DNA of 64,000 bases, taken from positions 2,456,001 through 2,520,000 of the forward strand of contig NZ_CP040058.1 of assembly GCF_005280655.1 (NCBI RefSeq). The letters run 5' to 3'. Source of the DNA: Anaerostipes rhamnosivorans. Its GTDB lineage: Bacteria > Bacillota > Clostridia > Lachnospirales > Lachnospiraceae. The translations under genes were made by a program, and so were the position numbers. The notes beneath the pieces were generated by a model that saw nothing but the letters and a program-made list of their open reading frames with translations, made no database searches and had not been told where the DNA came from. Positions 49,813 to 57,681 of this stretch are shown here, in pieces; position 1 is the stretch's first letter, and each line of letters opens with the position of its first letter.

Positions 49813-49986
49813 ATGGATAAAAAACATTTTTTCAGAATCTTGGGCGTTGCCTCTGTCTCGATTTTCCTCTGGCTGTTCCTGTCACTGGCCCGTTACAGAC
49901 AGAAAGAAAAATGGGCAAAAAAAATTGTCGGGGAATGGCGTCTAAAATACCGTCCCCCCGACAATGATTCTTCAGGAACTTTATAA
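49813..49986 (+). CDS. Possible 57-aa single-pass membrane protein
   Basis: Short frame starting MDKKHFFRILGVASVSIFLW with one membrane helix (about 8-26) and a basic C-terminal tail. The ribosome site AAGGTGG lies five bases before the ATG. Against it, the last third overlaps the terminator hairpin of the convergent glucosaminidase gene and no homologue is recognised. Function unknown. Confidence 0.4.
   Translation: MDKKHFFRILGVASVSIFLWLFLSLARYRQKEKWAKKIVGEWRLKYRPPDNDSSGTL
49917..49965 (-). terminator. Terminator after the glucosaminidase-domain gene
   Basis: ATTGTCGGGG/CCCCGACAAT arms with a 22-nt loop. On the minus strand they are followed by a long T-run, shortly after the stop codon at 49981. 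Confidence 0.75.
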
Positions 49987-51270
49987 TCTTTTCATGATCT
50001 CATAGCACCGATTAGTCACATAACCAGCCCATGTGTTTCCCACACAATAGTTCTGATTGACCCCTTTTACGGTAGGACCGTGATAATAGGCCCCGCCCTT
50101 GACCAGATATTTTTCTTTCAAAAGCTTAGCAGTCATCATCAGATTCTCTTCTTTGGTTGGTGCGTTGATGCCCTTGGCACTGTCTGAAGTGACCCCGTAG
50201 CCTGTGAGATTATGATCTTCCCTGGCGCGCCTGCTGGTGCCCCAGGCACTTTCGTGAATGGCAATGCCCATCACCATAACAGCATTGACTCCGTAAGTCT
50301 TCTCACACTTATAAAATGCCGGAGCCTGTTCCTCTAGAGCCGTCCCCTTCAACATAAGACGGATCTCCTCCACTGACAGATTGCTCTTCTTCAGCAGATC
50401 CATCGGGTCAAAGATACGGGGCTTATCTGCATTCAATTCTTTGATCTGTTTTTTCAGGGCCTGTATCTTTTTTCTGCTCTTTTTCAGATCTTTTATTCGC
50501 TGCTCCTGCGTCTTGTCGCAGTTGAGAAGCTGCTGGTCTAAGTACTGCTTCAGCTGGATCGTCTCCTCCTCCTGAATGACATCCGCTACCTTCACTTCAC
50601 CGGCCACATCAAAATTATAATTTCTAGCAATGTCTTTTAAGTAACGATTCTTTGTTTTCTGTGCCAATTCCATGAGCAGATGGTTCACCCTGTGTCCGAT
50701 CTGGGTGTCATCTCCATCCTTTTTCACTCCGGTCAACGCCACGACTCCTGGAAGCGTTACACTGCCGCTCTGTTCCTCCAGTGACGCATAAAACTTCTGA
50801 ATCTCTTCCTTTACCTTATCCGTATGCATCAGCCCCTGTTGCAGGCTTTCTTCCTGCATGAGCTGCCGTTTCAGCTTTTTCTCTCTGTCAAGCGCCGTTT
50901 TGGATCTGACCGATACGGAATCTTCCGGTGCTTCAATTTTCTTTTCTTTCTTTTTCTTCTTGTCTTTTTTCTTTTTGTCTTTCTTTTTTTTCTTCTCTAG
51001 CTTTTTCTTTTTATGTACTTTGTCCGGCTTTTCTGAGTCCCCCTTTTTCTCTGTATCTGTTTTCTCAGAAGCCGTTGTTGGTTTCGGCTTCTGTGTTGCC
51101 GTCTGCTCTTCTGTGGCCGTCTCTGTCTTCTCTTCTGTCGTGCCGGATGACGAAGTCTCCGCGGTCTCCTTGGCACTGTCAGGCGAAACGGCAAAAGCCG
51201 GCACTGACATACTCAGGATGAGAACGACCATACACAAGATACTGGCGGCCTTTCTTAGAACTTTACTCAC
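49981..51270 (-). CDS. Exported glucosaminidase-domain cell-wall hydrolase with Lys-rich linker
   Basis: 429 aa from a GTG seven bases after AAGGGGG. The signal peptide is VSKVLRKAASILCMVVLILS then SVPAFA. A Ser/Thr-rich stretch and a very Lys-rich block of about 40 residues (repeated KKKK and KDKK units) come next. A helical coiled-coil middle follows, with a C-terminal glucosaminidase domain of the LytD/FlgJ type (VMVMGIAIHESAWGTSRRAR, then EENLMMTAKLL and the VNQNYCVGNTWAGYV end). It should cut peptidoglycan glycan chains. The Lys block may bind teichoic acids or the wall. A monocistronic gene. Confidence 0.87.
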   Translation of the reverse strand: MSKVLRKAASILCMVVLILSMSVPAFAVSPDSAKETAETSSSGTTEEKTETATEEQTATQKPKPTTASEKTDTEKKGDSEKPDKVHKKKKLEKKKKKDKKKKDKKKKKEKKIEAPEDSVSVRSKTALDREKKLKRQLMQEESLQQGLMHTDKVKEEIQKFYASLEEQSGSVTLPGVVALTGVKKDGDDTQIGHRVNHLLMELAQKTKNRYLKDIARNYNFDVAGEVKVADVIQEEETIQLKQYLDQQLLNCDKTQEQRIKDLKKSRKKIQALKKQIKELNADKPRIFDPMDLLKKSNLSVEEIRLMLKGTALEEQAPAFYKCEKTYGVNAVMVMGIAIHESAWGTSRRAREDHNLTGYGVTSDSAKGINAPTKEENLMMTAKLLKEKYLVKGGAYYHGPTVKGVNQNYCVGNTWAGYVTNRCYEIMKRL

Positions 51271-51360
51271 ACTGATACCCCCTTGTATATTTTCCATCAT
51301 ACATCCACTGGCATAATTTCGCAACTCCTAAACCTGATTTCAGATTTTTTTAATAAATGG

Positions 51361-51392
51361 AAACTCCCGCAAGCCGCAGCTCCCGGGAGTCT
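51361..51392 (-). terminator. Terminator after the NlpC/P60 gene
   Basis: ACTCCCG/CGGGAGT stem with a 14-nt partly paired loop, followed on the minus strand by TTTCCATTTATT. Confidence 0.6.
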
Positions 51393-51416
51393 CTTTACCT
51401 TTTGGAATATTGTTTA

Positions 51417-52562
51417 TTACTGGATGATTCTTCTTGCACAAACTGGAGTCCTGTAAAATGCATTTGAGATCTTGATTCCACCCTTTGGATAAGGTGCGGA
51501 ATTACTTGCATGCACAACCTGTCCGCCGCCGATATACATGGCCACGTGATTGATGCTTCCTCCGCTTCCGTAGAAGATCAGATCTCCTGGCCGGAGATTA
51601 CTGGTGGATACCGCGACACCGTCGGAAGCCTGCGCGCTGGATGTCCTGCTGATGCTGTATCCAAACTTAGCCATGATCTGCTGTGTGAATCCGGAGCAGT
51701 CGATACCGTTTGTAAGACTGTTACCTCCGTAGCGGTAAGGATTTCCTACAAACTGCTGGGCATAGTTTGCCGCTCTTGCTCCTGTAGATGATCCTGAAAC
51801 ACTTGCGGATGCCGGCACGGATTTTTTGCTCTGGCTGCCGCCGCTGCTCTGCGTATTGGAAGAACTGCTCTCTGAGCTGCTCTGGGATGACTGTACTTGC
51901 TCTTCTTTAGCTTCTCTGGCTTTTCTTTCTGCTTCCAGTTTTGCCTGGCGCTCTGCCTCGATCTGTTTCATAGATTTTGCTTTTTTGAATTTATATTTTA
52001 CATCCACATAATCCTTTGAAACATATCCAGTCTCGCCTTCGACTTTAACCTTTGCCCAGTCACCGTTCTGCTTTTTCACCTTATAAGTCTCATCCTCAGA
52101 GACTAAAGTTACAACATCAGCATCCGTGGATGCCTTTTCCCGTACCCTGAGGGTCTCTGTCTTAACTTTTGCCACCTTCTTGATATTTTTTTCTGCAAAA
52201 CTCTGGATGTCGTCTTCAAAGACAAGGTAGTCATTTTTCACATATCCGGTCACATCCCCGGATTTCACTTTTGTCCAGCCATCGCTCTTTTCTACAATCG
52301 TTCCAAGCGCTCCTCTTTTCATTTTTCCTAAGATCTTGGAATCTGTATTTGGCTTCTTTCTTATGTTCAAAGTAGAGGAGCTCTTTACTTTCGCAACTAC
52401 TTTATTGGCATATTCACTCTTTGCCTGATCGTTTTCTTTTTTCTGTGTCTGCGCTGCCGGCTTTGATGTCTCTTTTGGTGCCGCATTTACAGGAGCCGAT
52501 GTCAATATCATACCTGCCATGGCCACAACTGCGGCAGACAGTTTCATCTTCTTGATAATCAT
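51417..52562 (-). CDS. Secreted SH3-NlpC/P60 endopeptidase
   Basis: 381 aa. The signal peptide is MKLSAAVVAMAGMILTSAPV. Two bacterial SH3 domains (about 55-115 and 125-190) carry TLNIRKKPNTDSKILGKM and TLRVREKASTDADVVTLV. A charged coiled segment and a Ser/Gln-rich linker come next. A C-terminal NlpC/P60 domain has the Cys in NGIDCSGFTQQIM, the His in INHVAMYIGGG and a third polar residue at VVHASN. It cuts peptide bonds in peptidoglycan, with SH3 domains holding the wall. The start follows GAGGAGGAAAC. A strong promoter and a WalR-like site stand upstream. Confidence 0.95.
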   Translation of the reverse strand: MIIKKMKLSAAVVAMAGMILTSAPVNAAPKETSKPAAQTQKKENDQAKSEYANKVVAKVKSSSTLNIRKKPNTDSKILGKMKRGALGTIVEKSDGWTKVKSGDVTGYVKNDYLVFEDDIQSFAEKNIKKVAKVKTETLRVREKASTDADVVTLVSEDETYKVKKQNGDWAKVKVEGETGYVSKDYVDVKYKFKKAKSMKQIEAERQAKLEAERKAREAKEEQVQSSQSSSESSSSNTQSSGGSQSKKSVPASASVSGSSTGARAANYAQQFVGNPYRYGGNSLTNGIDCSGFTQQIMAKFGYSISRTSSAQASDGVAVSTSNLRPGDLIFYGSGGSINHVAMYIGGGQVVHASNSAPYPKGGIKISNAFYRTPVCARRIIQ

Positions 52563-52583
52563 GTTTCCTCCTCAAATTCTAAA

Positions 52584-52600
52584 TGTTACAAAATTGTTAA
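52584..52600 (+). promoter_or_regulatory. WalR-like box in the NlpC/P60 leader
   Basis: TGTTAC AAAAT TGTTAA fits the WalR (YycF) consensus TGTWAH-N5-TGTWAH at every position. It lies about 20 bp upstream of the ATG, downstream of the -10, on the opposite strand. Its position could mean repression. A single site, not yet proof. Confidence 0.4.
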
Positions 52601-52619
52601 CTTTGTTGCTACAGGTGCT

Positions 52620-52647
52620 ATTATAACACGCACAGCCCCTATGTCAA
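52620..52647 (-). promoter_or_regulatory. Promoter of the NlpC/P60 gene
   Basis: Minus strand -35 TTGACA (52647-52642), 16-bp spacer, -10 TATAAT (52625-52620), perfect consensus boxes. A TTCGTAATATA direct repeat sits further upstream (about 52665-52690). Confidence 0.75.
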
Positions 52648-52755
52648 TACTTTTTAAACAATTTCGTAATATATTCGTAATATATTATCACATTTTGTAA
52701 CATTGTAGAGAAAGATGGCAGCTGCCGTCAAATTCTGGAGGAGACTCCTATAACA

Positions 52756-52815
52756 TAAAAATCCCTCCCGCAGGAAACCGTCCTTGTTCAAAGAACTGTC
52801 TTCTGCGGGAGGGGT
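52756..52815 (-). terminator. Terminator of the infC-rpmI-rplT operon
   Basis: Stem CCCTCCCGCAG/CTGCGGGAGGG with a long partly paired loop and a TTTTTATG tail on the minus strand, about 40 bases after the rplT stop. Confidence 0.8.
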
Positions 52816-52854
52816 ATCCATAACCCAGCCGGGCTGTAGTTTAAAATCTATTTC

Positions 52855-53211
52855 TTAAGCCAGTTTTCCTTTAGCAACATCAACTAATGCTGTAAATGCT
52901 TCCGGGCTGCTGATTGCCATCTCAGAAAGCATCTTTCTGTTGATGTCAACTTCTGCTAACTTTAATCCATGCATAAATTTGCTGTAAGATAAACCGTTCA
53001 TTCTTGCAGCTGCGTTGATACGTGCGATCCATAACTGTCTGAACTGGCGTTTTCTCTGTTTTCTTCCTGCGTAAGAAGATGTAAGAGCTCTCATAACAGA
53101 CTGTTTTGCCACTCTATACTGTTTTGATCTGGCACCTCTGTATCCTTTAGCCAGCTTTAATACTTTATTATGTCTCTTTCTTGCGTTCATTCCGCCTTTG
53201 ATTCTTGCCAT
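52855..53211 (-). CDS. rplT: 50S ribosomal protein L20
   Basis: 118 aa, near-universal L20 sequence: [40 protein letters not shown], then [20 protein letters not shown]. Assembly protein of the large subunit that, in Firmicutes, also represses its own operon by binding the leader. Third gene of infC-rpmI-rplT. Confidence 0.98.
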   Translation of the reverse strand: MARIKGGMNARKRHNKVLKLAKGYRGARSKQYRVAKQSVMRALTSSYAGRKQRKRQFRQLWIARINAAARMNGLSYSKFMHGLKLAEVDINRKMLSEMAISSPEAFTALVDVAKGKLA

Positions 53212-53241
53212 TTCTTATAGTACCTCCTTCAATATTCTATC

Positions 53242-53439
53242 TTATAAATACGGTAAAATCTTCTTCATTACTTTTGCGTTTGTAGAATCTGTCACTGCAG
53301 ATTTTCTAAGATTTCTCTTTCTCTTAGGAGATTTCTTTGTTAAGATATGGCTCTTATATGCCTTATTTCTTTTTAATTTTCCTGTTCCTGTCTTTTTAAA
53401 TCTTTTTGCTGCTGCTCTACATGTCTTTACCTTTGGCAT
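53242..53439 (-). CDS. rpmI: 50S ribosomal protein L35
   Basis: 65 aa: [20 protein letters not shown] followed by [20 protein letters not shown], the standard L35 pattern. Small basic protein of the large subunit. Second gene of the operon, with its own ribosome site AGGAGG. Confidence 0.98.
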   Translation of the reverse strand: MPKVKTCRAAAKRFKKTGTGKLKRNKAYKSHILTKKSPKRKRNLRKSAVTDSTNAKVMKKILPYL

Positions 53440-53478
53440 GATAATTTCCTCCTTGTACTTTCTTGCTTCTTCCTGGCA

Positions 53479-53985
53479 CTAGTTCTTAGGTGCTAAAAAC
53501 ATAATCATACTTCTGCCTTCAAATTTCGGACGTTTATCAACGGTCGCTACATCATCCAACGCCTTTGCAAAATCATCCAGGATTCCTTTGCTGGAATTCA
53601 CATGGGCAAGCTCTCTTCCTCTGAATCGAAGCGTTACCTTTACACGGGCACCCTTAGATAAAAATTTCCTGGCATGGCTGATCTTTGTATTCAGATCATT
53701 CGTATCAATGTTCGGAGACATCCGGACTTCTTTTACCTCAACAGTCTTCTGCTTCTTTTTCGCTTCCTTTTCCTTGCGGGCCAGTTCATACTTATACTTA
53801 CCGTAATTGATGATCTTGCACACCGGCGGCTTAGCTTTCGGAGAGATCTTAACTAAATCCAGTTCAGCCTCGTCAGCTTTTTTTTGAGCTTCCCTTGCGG
53901 ACATAATCCCTAACTGTGACCCATCCTCTCCGATCAGTCGCACTTCTTTGTCTCTGATTTGTCCATTGATCATTAAATCGCTAAT
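53479..53985 (-). CDS. infC: Translation initiation factor IF-3 (ATT start)
   Basis: 168 aa from an ATT codon nine bases after GGAGG, encoding ISDLMINGQIRDKEVRLIGE. The nearest ATG is four codons downstream with no ribosome site of its own. Rare AUU starts on infC are conserved and let IF-3 limit its own synthesis. N- and C-domains are complete: LGIMSAREAQKKADEAELDL, KPPVCKIINYGKYKYE, SHARKFLSKGARVKVTLRFR, and the end GRSMIMFLAP. First gene of the operon behind an L20 leader. Confidence 0.95.
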   Translation of the reverse strand: MSDLMINGQIRDKEVRLIGEDGSQLGIMSAREAQKKADEAELDLVKISPKAKPPVCKIINYGKYKYELARKEKEAKKKQKTVEVKEVRMSPNIDTNDLNTKISHARKFLSKGARVKVTLRFRGRELAHVNSSKGILDDFAKALDDVATVDKRPKFEGRSMIMFLAPKN

Positions 53986-54145
53986 AACGTTACACCTCCA
54001 TAAAAAAATAAGTGGATAGTCAGACTATCCACTTTACATTCAAGCATGATTATAGAATCAATTTCTTAAATATTAACCCAAGTCACTCTGGTGCTAAGGT
54101 GAGAGTGGATACTCTTCTTTCTTGTTCCTGTTGTTTCTCACAACT
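53986..54145 (-). ncRNA. Ribosomal protein L20 leader of the infC operon
   Basis: About 160-nt leader from the promoter start to infC. On the minus strand it contains CACTCTCACCTTAGCACC, AGAGTGACTTGGGTTAAT, the conserved core of the Firmicute L20 leader, then a terminator hairpin just before the infC ribosome site. L20 binding is expected to favour the terminator. Confidence 0.85.
54002..54034 (-). terminator. Attenuator hairpin of the L20 leader
   Basis: 11-bp perfect stem AAGTGGATAGT/ACTATCCACTT with a 3-nt loop, followed by A then seven T on the minus strand, ending next to GGAGGTG of infC. Confidence 0.85.
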
Positions 54146-54151
54146 CTTAAT

Positions 54152-54180
54152 ATCATACAATCAAAATCTGATCCTGTCAA
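54152..54180 (-). promoter_or_regulatory. Promoter of the infC-rpmI-rplT operon
   Basis: Minus strand -35 TTGACA (54180-54175), 17-bp spacer, -10 TATGAT (54157-54152), set just after the prfC stop codon. Confidence 0.8.
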
Positions 54181-54190
54181 CTGTTTTTGC

Positions 54191-55786
54191 TTACTCTTTG
54201 CTGAATTCCACCAGTTCGAGCCCATCGTTTCGATCCAGCACAAATTGGATGCCCCATTCGTTTTTAAATAAAAGAAGTGGATTTCCTCTCATATCCCGGA
54301 CTTTCTTCACTTCCGCCACACCCTTTAATTTGCCCATGTCAGTTTTGACGTCTTTGATCCAGCGGATCGCCTGGTACGGAAGCGGCTCCAGCCGGATCTC
54401 ACAGTTGTACTCGTTCTCCAGGCGGTATTTTAACACATCAAACTGCAGGGTGCCCACAACGCCCACGATGATCTCCGCAAACCCTGCCTGGTGCTCCTGG
54501 AAGATCTGAATGGCACCTTCCTGCGCGATCTGCTCAACACCTTTTACAAACTGTTTTCTCTTCATAGAGTCCAGCTGAATGACCCTGGCAAAATGTTCCG
54601 GTGCAAAGGTAGGGATTCCCTCATACTCAAAGTCATCTTTTGGCATACAGACGGTGTCCCCGATGGAAAAGATTCCTGGATCAAACACGCCGATGATATC
54701 TCCGGCGTAGGCTTCGTCCACAATCTTCCTCTCCTGTGCCATGATCTGCTGCGGCTGGGAAAGGCGCATCTTCTTTTTGCTCTGTACATGTTTTACTTCC
54801 ATATTGGCTTCAAATTTACCGGAGCAGATCCTCATAAAAGCAATCCTGTCCCTGTGGTTTTTATTCATGTTTGCCTGGATCTTAAACACAAACGCCGAAA
54901 AGTCATTTCCAGAAGGAGCAATCTCGGTTCCTTTTGAAATTCGTGGAAGCGGTGCCGTCGTCATCTTCAGGAAATGTTCAAGAAACGGCTGAACACCAAA
55001 GTTGGTCAGCGCTGATCCAAAAAATACCGGGGACAGTTCTCCTTTCTGGACTTTCTCCATATCTAGCGGCTGTGACGCTCCGTCCAGAAGTTCGATCTCT
55101 TCCATGAGATTTTCGTAAAAATCCTCTCCGATCATCTGCTCAGCCTGTCCGTCATCGATGGAGACCACGGTCTCTTTCGCTTCTTTGGACCCGCCAGTGG
55201 AGACCGCTTCAAAGCCCAGGATCTCCCTGCTGTTTCTCTCATAAACTCCCTTAAATTCTTTCCCGCACCCGATCGGCCAGTTCACTGGACAGGTATCAAT
55301 GCCAAGAACTTTTTCTATATTGTCCAGAAGCTCAAATGTATCTTTGGCCTCCCGGTCCATTTTATTTATAAACGTAAAGATGGGGATATGTCTCATGACA
55401 CAGACCTTAAACAATTTGATCGTCTGGGCCTCCACACCTTTGGACGCATCAATGACCATGACAGCGCAGTCGGCCGCCATCAATGTCCGGTATGTGTCCT
55501 CAGAAAAGTCCTCATGTCCCGGCGTGTCCAGGATATTGATGCAGTAGTCGTTGTACTCAAACTGCAGAACAGATGAGGTAACTGAAATTCCTCTCTCCTT
55601 CTCGATTTCCATCCAGTCAGACACCGCATGTTTTGTATTCGCTTTTCCTTTTACAGAGCCTGCTGTGTTGATGGCTCCTCCATATAACAGAAATTTCTCT
55701 GTCAGGGTGGTCTTTCCGGCATCCGGATGCGAAATGATCGCAAAGGTCCTTCTTCTGCCGATTTCCTTTTCAATACTGTTTGCCAT
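54191..55786 (-). CDS. prfC: Peptide chain release factor 3
   Basis: 531-aa translational GTPase that recycles RF1/RF2 from the ribosome. G1 is ISHPDAGKTTLTEKF, G2 lies around EKERGISVTSS, G3 is ILDTPGHEDFSEDT, G4 is TFINKMDREA. RF3-specific DWMEIEKERGIS and the C-terminal domain with RFENEYN-like NEYNCEIRLEPLPYQ are present. The length is normal. Single gene upstream of the infC operon. Confidence 0.97.
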   Translation of the reverse strand: MANSIEKEIGRRRTFAIISHPDAGKTTLTEKFLLYGGAINTAGSVKGKANTKHAVSDWMEIEKERGISVTSSVLQFEYNDYCINILDTPGHEDFSEDTYRTLMAADCAVMVIDASKGVEAQTIKLFKVCVMRHIPIFTFINKMDREAKDTFELLDNIEKVLGIDTCPVNWPIGCGKEFKGVYERNSREILGFEAVSTGGSKEAKETVVSIDDGQAEQMIGEDFYENLMEEIELLDGASQPLDMEKVQKGELSPVFFGSALTNFGVQPFLEHFLKMTTAPLPRISKGTEIAPSGNDFSAFVFKIQANMNKNHRDRIAFMRICSGKFEANMEVKHVQSKKKMRLSQPQQIMAQERKIVDEAYAGDIIGVFDPGIFSIGDTVCMPKDDFEYEGIPTFAPEHFARVIQLDSMKRKQFVKGVEQIAQEGAIQIFQEHQAGFAEIIVGVVGTLQFDVLKYRLENEYNCEIRLEPLPYQAIRWIKDVKTDMGKLKGVAEVKKVRDMRGNPLLLFKNEWGIQFVLDRNDGLELVEFSKE

Positions 55787-55865
55787 AGTTCTTCCTCTTT
55801 CTTTATCTCACATGCCCCTGCGGGTATTCCTGGTTATGATAGCATAACAAAAGATGGATTTCCAC

Positions 55866-55896
55866 TAAAAATAGAGTTTCATTTGAGAAACTCTAT
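55866..55896 (-). terminator. Terminator after the GNAT gene
   Basis: 10-bp stem ATAGAGTTTC/GAAACTCTAT, 6-nt loop, T-rich tail TTTTTAG on the minus strand. Confidence 0.75.
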
Positions 55897-55905
55897 GCTA
55901 AGAAT

Positions 55906-56412
55906 TCATATTATATTTGAATAACGCCACCACACAGTATCCTTTCTGTCATATTCTTTGAAGCCGATTTTTCGCAAAATCTTCTGTGATGAAAGTCCCT
56001 CAATCTCGGTTTCCGCAATGATATGACCGACTCCCTCCTGCCCCAGTGCCCAGTCACAAAATGCCTGGACCGTTTCGGTCATATAACCGTTATGTTCAAA
56101 GCTCCTTCCCAGACCGTATCCTATTTCAACCTCGCCTTCTATGTTCGGAATATCTTTAAAATCAATGGATCCAACGACACAGCGGTCCAATTTTCTCAAA
56201 ATAAACCAGAATGTATGCCATAGATAATTTGCAGGATCTCTTTTTGCTTTATCTGCCTGCGCGCATACAATCTCACGGAACATCCCCTCCATTGGTTCCG
56301 CTTGATAGGAACAGTTTAGTTCTTTTTCAAGCTCTGCCAGATTGCATGTCCATAAGTCAAGCTGTTCCGGTGTAAGAGGAAGGATCATAAGCCTTTCAGT
56401 TTCGATCTTCAT
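55906..56412 (-). CDS. GNAT family N-acetyltransferase (RimJ/RimL-like)
   Basis: 168 aa. Starts MKIETERLMILPLTPEQLDL, the common RimJ-like opening. The acetyl-CoA fold shows IEGEVEIGYGLGRSFEHNGY then MTETVQAFCDWALGQEGVGH, ending in SSQKILRKIGFKEYDRKDTV. It transfers an acetyl group to an amine of a protein or small molecule, target unknown. The ATG follows AAAGGATAAAAAGA. An in-frame ATG 18 codons upstream lacks a ribosome site. Confidence 0.87.
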   Translation of the reverse strand: MKIETERLMILPLTPEQLDLWTCNLAELEKELNCSYQAEPMEGMFREIVCAQADKAKRDPANYLWHTFWFILRKLDRCVVGSIDFKDIPNIEGEVEIGYGLGRSFEHNGYMTETVQAFCDWALGQEGVGHIIAETEIEGLSSQKILRKIGFKEYDRKDTVWWRYSNII

Positions 56413-56522
56413 TCTTTTTATCCTTTCACATAGAAATAATGCTTTTTCCACAGGCTGCCCAGCCATATGACGAAAAAAGCACTATTTCTATTTATTCCGA
56501 AATTCACTGTTCATACATATCG

Positions 56523-57677
56523 CTACTTCGATGCTTCGTATATCTTTATAATATCCGCTGCCGTAAGAGGAACAAAAGAACCCTTGCACCCTTTCTCGGC
56601 TTTATCTGCCATAACCTCAAAATACTTGTCATCAATTCCTACCTCCGACAATGTGGATGGAAGATTCATTTGTTTGAAAAAGTTTCTGGTACATTTGACC
56701 GCTTCTTTTGCGGCAGTGATGTCATCCGTTTCTGTAATCCCCCATACATTTCTTCCGTAGTCCGCAAACTTTCCAGCGGTACTATCGTTCAGCGCAAACT
56801 CCATCCAGTGAGGTGTCAGGATCGCCAGACCTTCCCCGTGGGTGATATCGTAGAATGCACTTAACTCATGTTCCATTGGATGAACACACCATTCCACTTC
56901 CGCGCCTCCGCTGATGATCCCATTGATCGCCATACTGGACGCCCACATCAGATTTGCCCTTGCGTCATAGTCCCTGGGATCTGCCAGCGCTTTTGGCCCG
57001 TTTTCAATGCATATTTTCAAAAGCCCCTCTGCAAAGCGGGCCTGCACGTCCGCATGTTCAACGTTGGTAAAATAACTTTCCAGAATATGACTCATAATAT
57101 CTGCTGTACCTGCCGATGTCTGTTTTGCCGAAACAGAATAGGTATACTCCGGATCCAGCACTGACATCCTTGGTTTCAAATAATCACTTGAAGTGCCCCA
57201 TTTTTCATTCTTGTCCATATCAGAGATTACCGCAAACACATCCATCTCAGAGCCTGTGGCCGCCAATGTGAGTACACTGTAAATAGGCAGAGCCCCTCTG
57301 ATCTTCTTCGGATCAATGACCAGATCCCAAGGATCTCCGTCATACCGGACACCTGCTGCAATGACTTTCGCACAGTCTATGACACTTCCGCCGCCGATAG
57401 CAAGCGTCATGTCGATTTCATGTTCTTGGCACAACGCAACTCCCTTGCGGACAGACTCAATCTTTGGGTTCGGCTCTACCCCTGAAAGTTCAAAGATCTC
57501 GAGGCCGGCCTCTTTTAAAAGCCCGACGGCCCTGTCATAGATTCCGTTCTTTTTGATGCTTCCTCCTCCGTAGACCAGCAGCACCTTATTCCCGCTTTCT
57601 CTCAGTTCTTTCAGATGGACAATCTGCCCCTTTCCGAAATGCACCTTTGTGGGAATTGAATATGTAAAGTTGTTCAT
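56523..57677 (-). CDS. Iron-containing alcohol dehydrogenase (YqhD/butanol-dehydrogenase-like)
   Basis: 384 aa, NAD(P)-dependent type III ADH. Nucleotide-binding LAIGGGSVIDCAKVIAAG. Metal ligands appear in AGTADIMSHILESYF (Asp, His), CVHPMEHELSAFYDITHGEG (His) and the second His of the same block. It reduces aldehydes or oxidises alcohols. Last gene of the PTS operon, after sorC with four bases between. A role in handling the aldehyde released by the aldolase (for example glycolaldehyde or lactaldehyde) is a reasonable guess. The ATG follows AGGAGGTAATTTG. Confidence 0.93.
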   Translation of the reverse strand: MNNFTYSIPTKVHFGKGQIVHLKELRESGNKVLLVYGGGSIKKNGIYDRAVGLLKEAGLEIFELSGVEPNPKIESVRKGVALCQEHEIDMTLAIGGGSVIDCAKVIAAGVRYDGDPWDLVIDPKKIRGALPIYSVLTLAATGSEMDVFAVISDMDKNEKWGTSSDYLKPRMSVLDPEYTYSVSAKQTSAGTADIMSHILESYFTNVEHADVQARFAEGLLKICIENGPKALADPRDYDARANLMWASSMAINGIISGGAEVEWCVHPMEHELSAFYDITHGEGLAILTPHWMEFALNDSTAGKFADYGRNVWGITETDDITAAKEAVKCTRNFFKQMNLPSTLSEVGIDDKYFEVMADKAEKGCKGSFVPLTAADIIKIYEASK

Positions 57678-57681
57678 CAAA

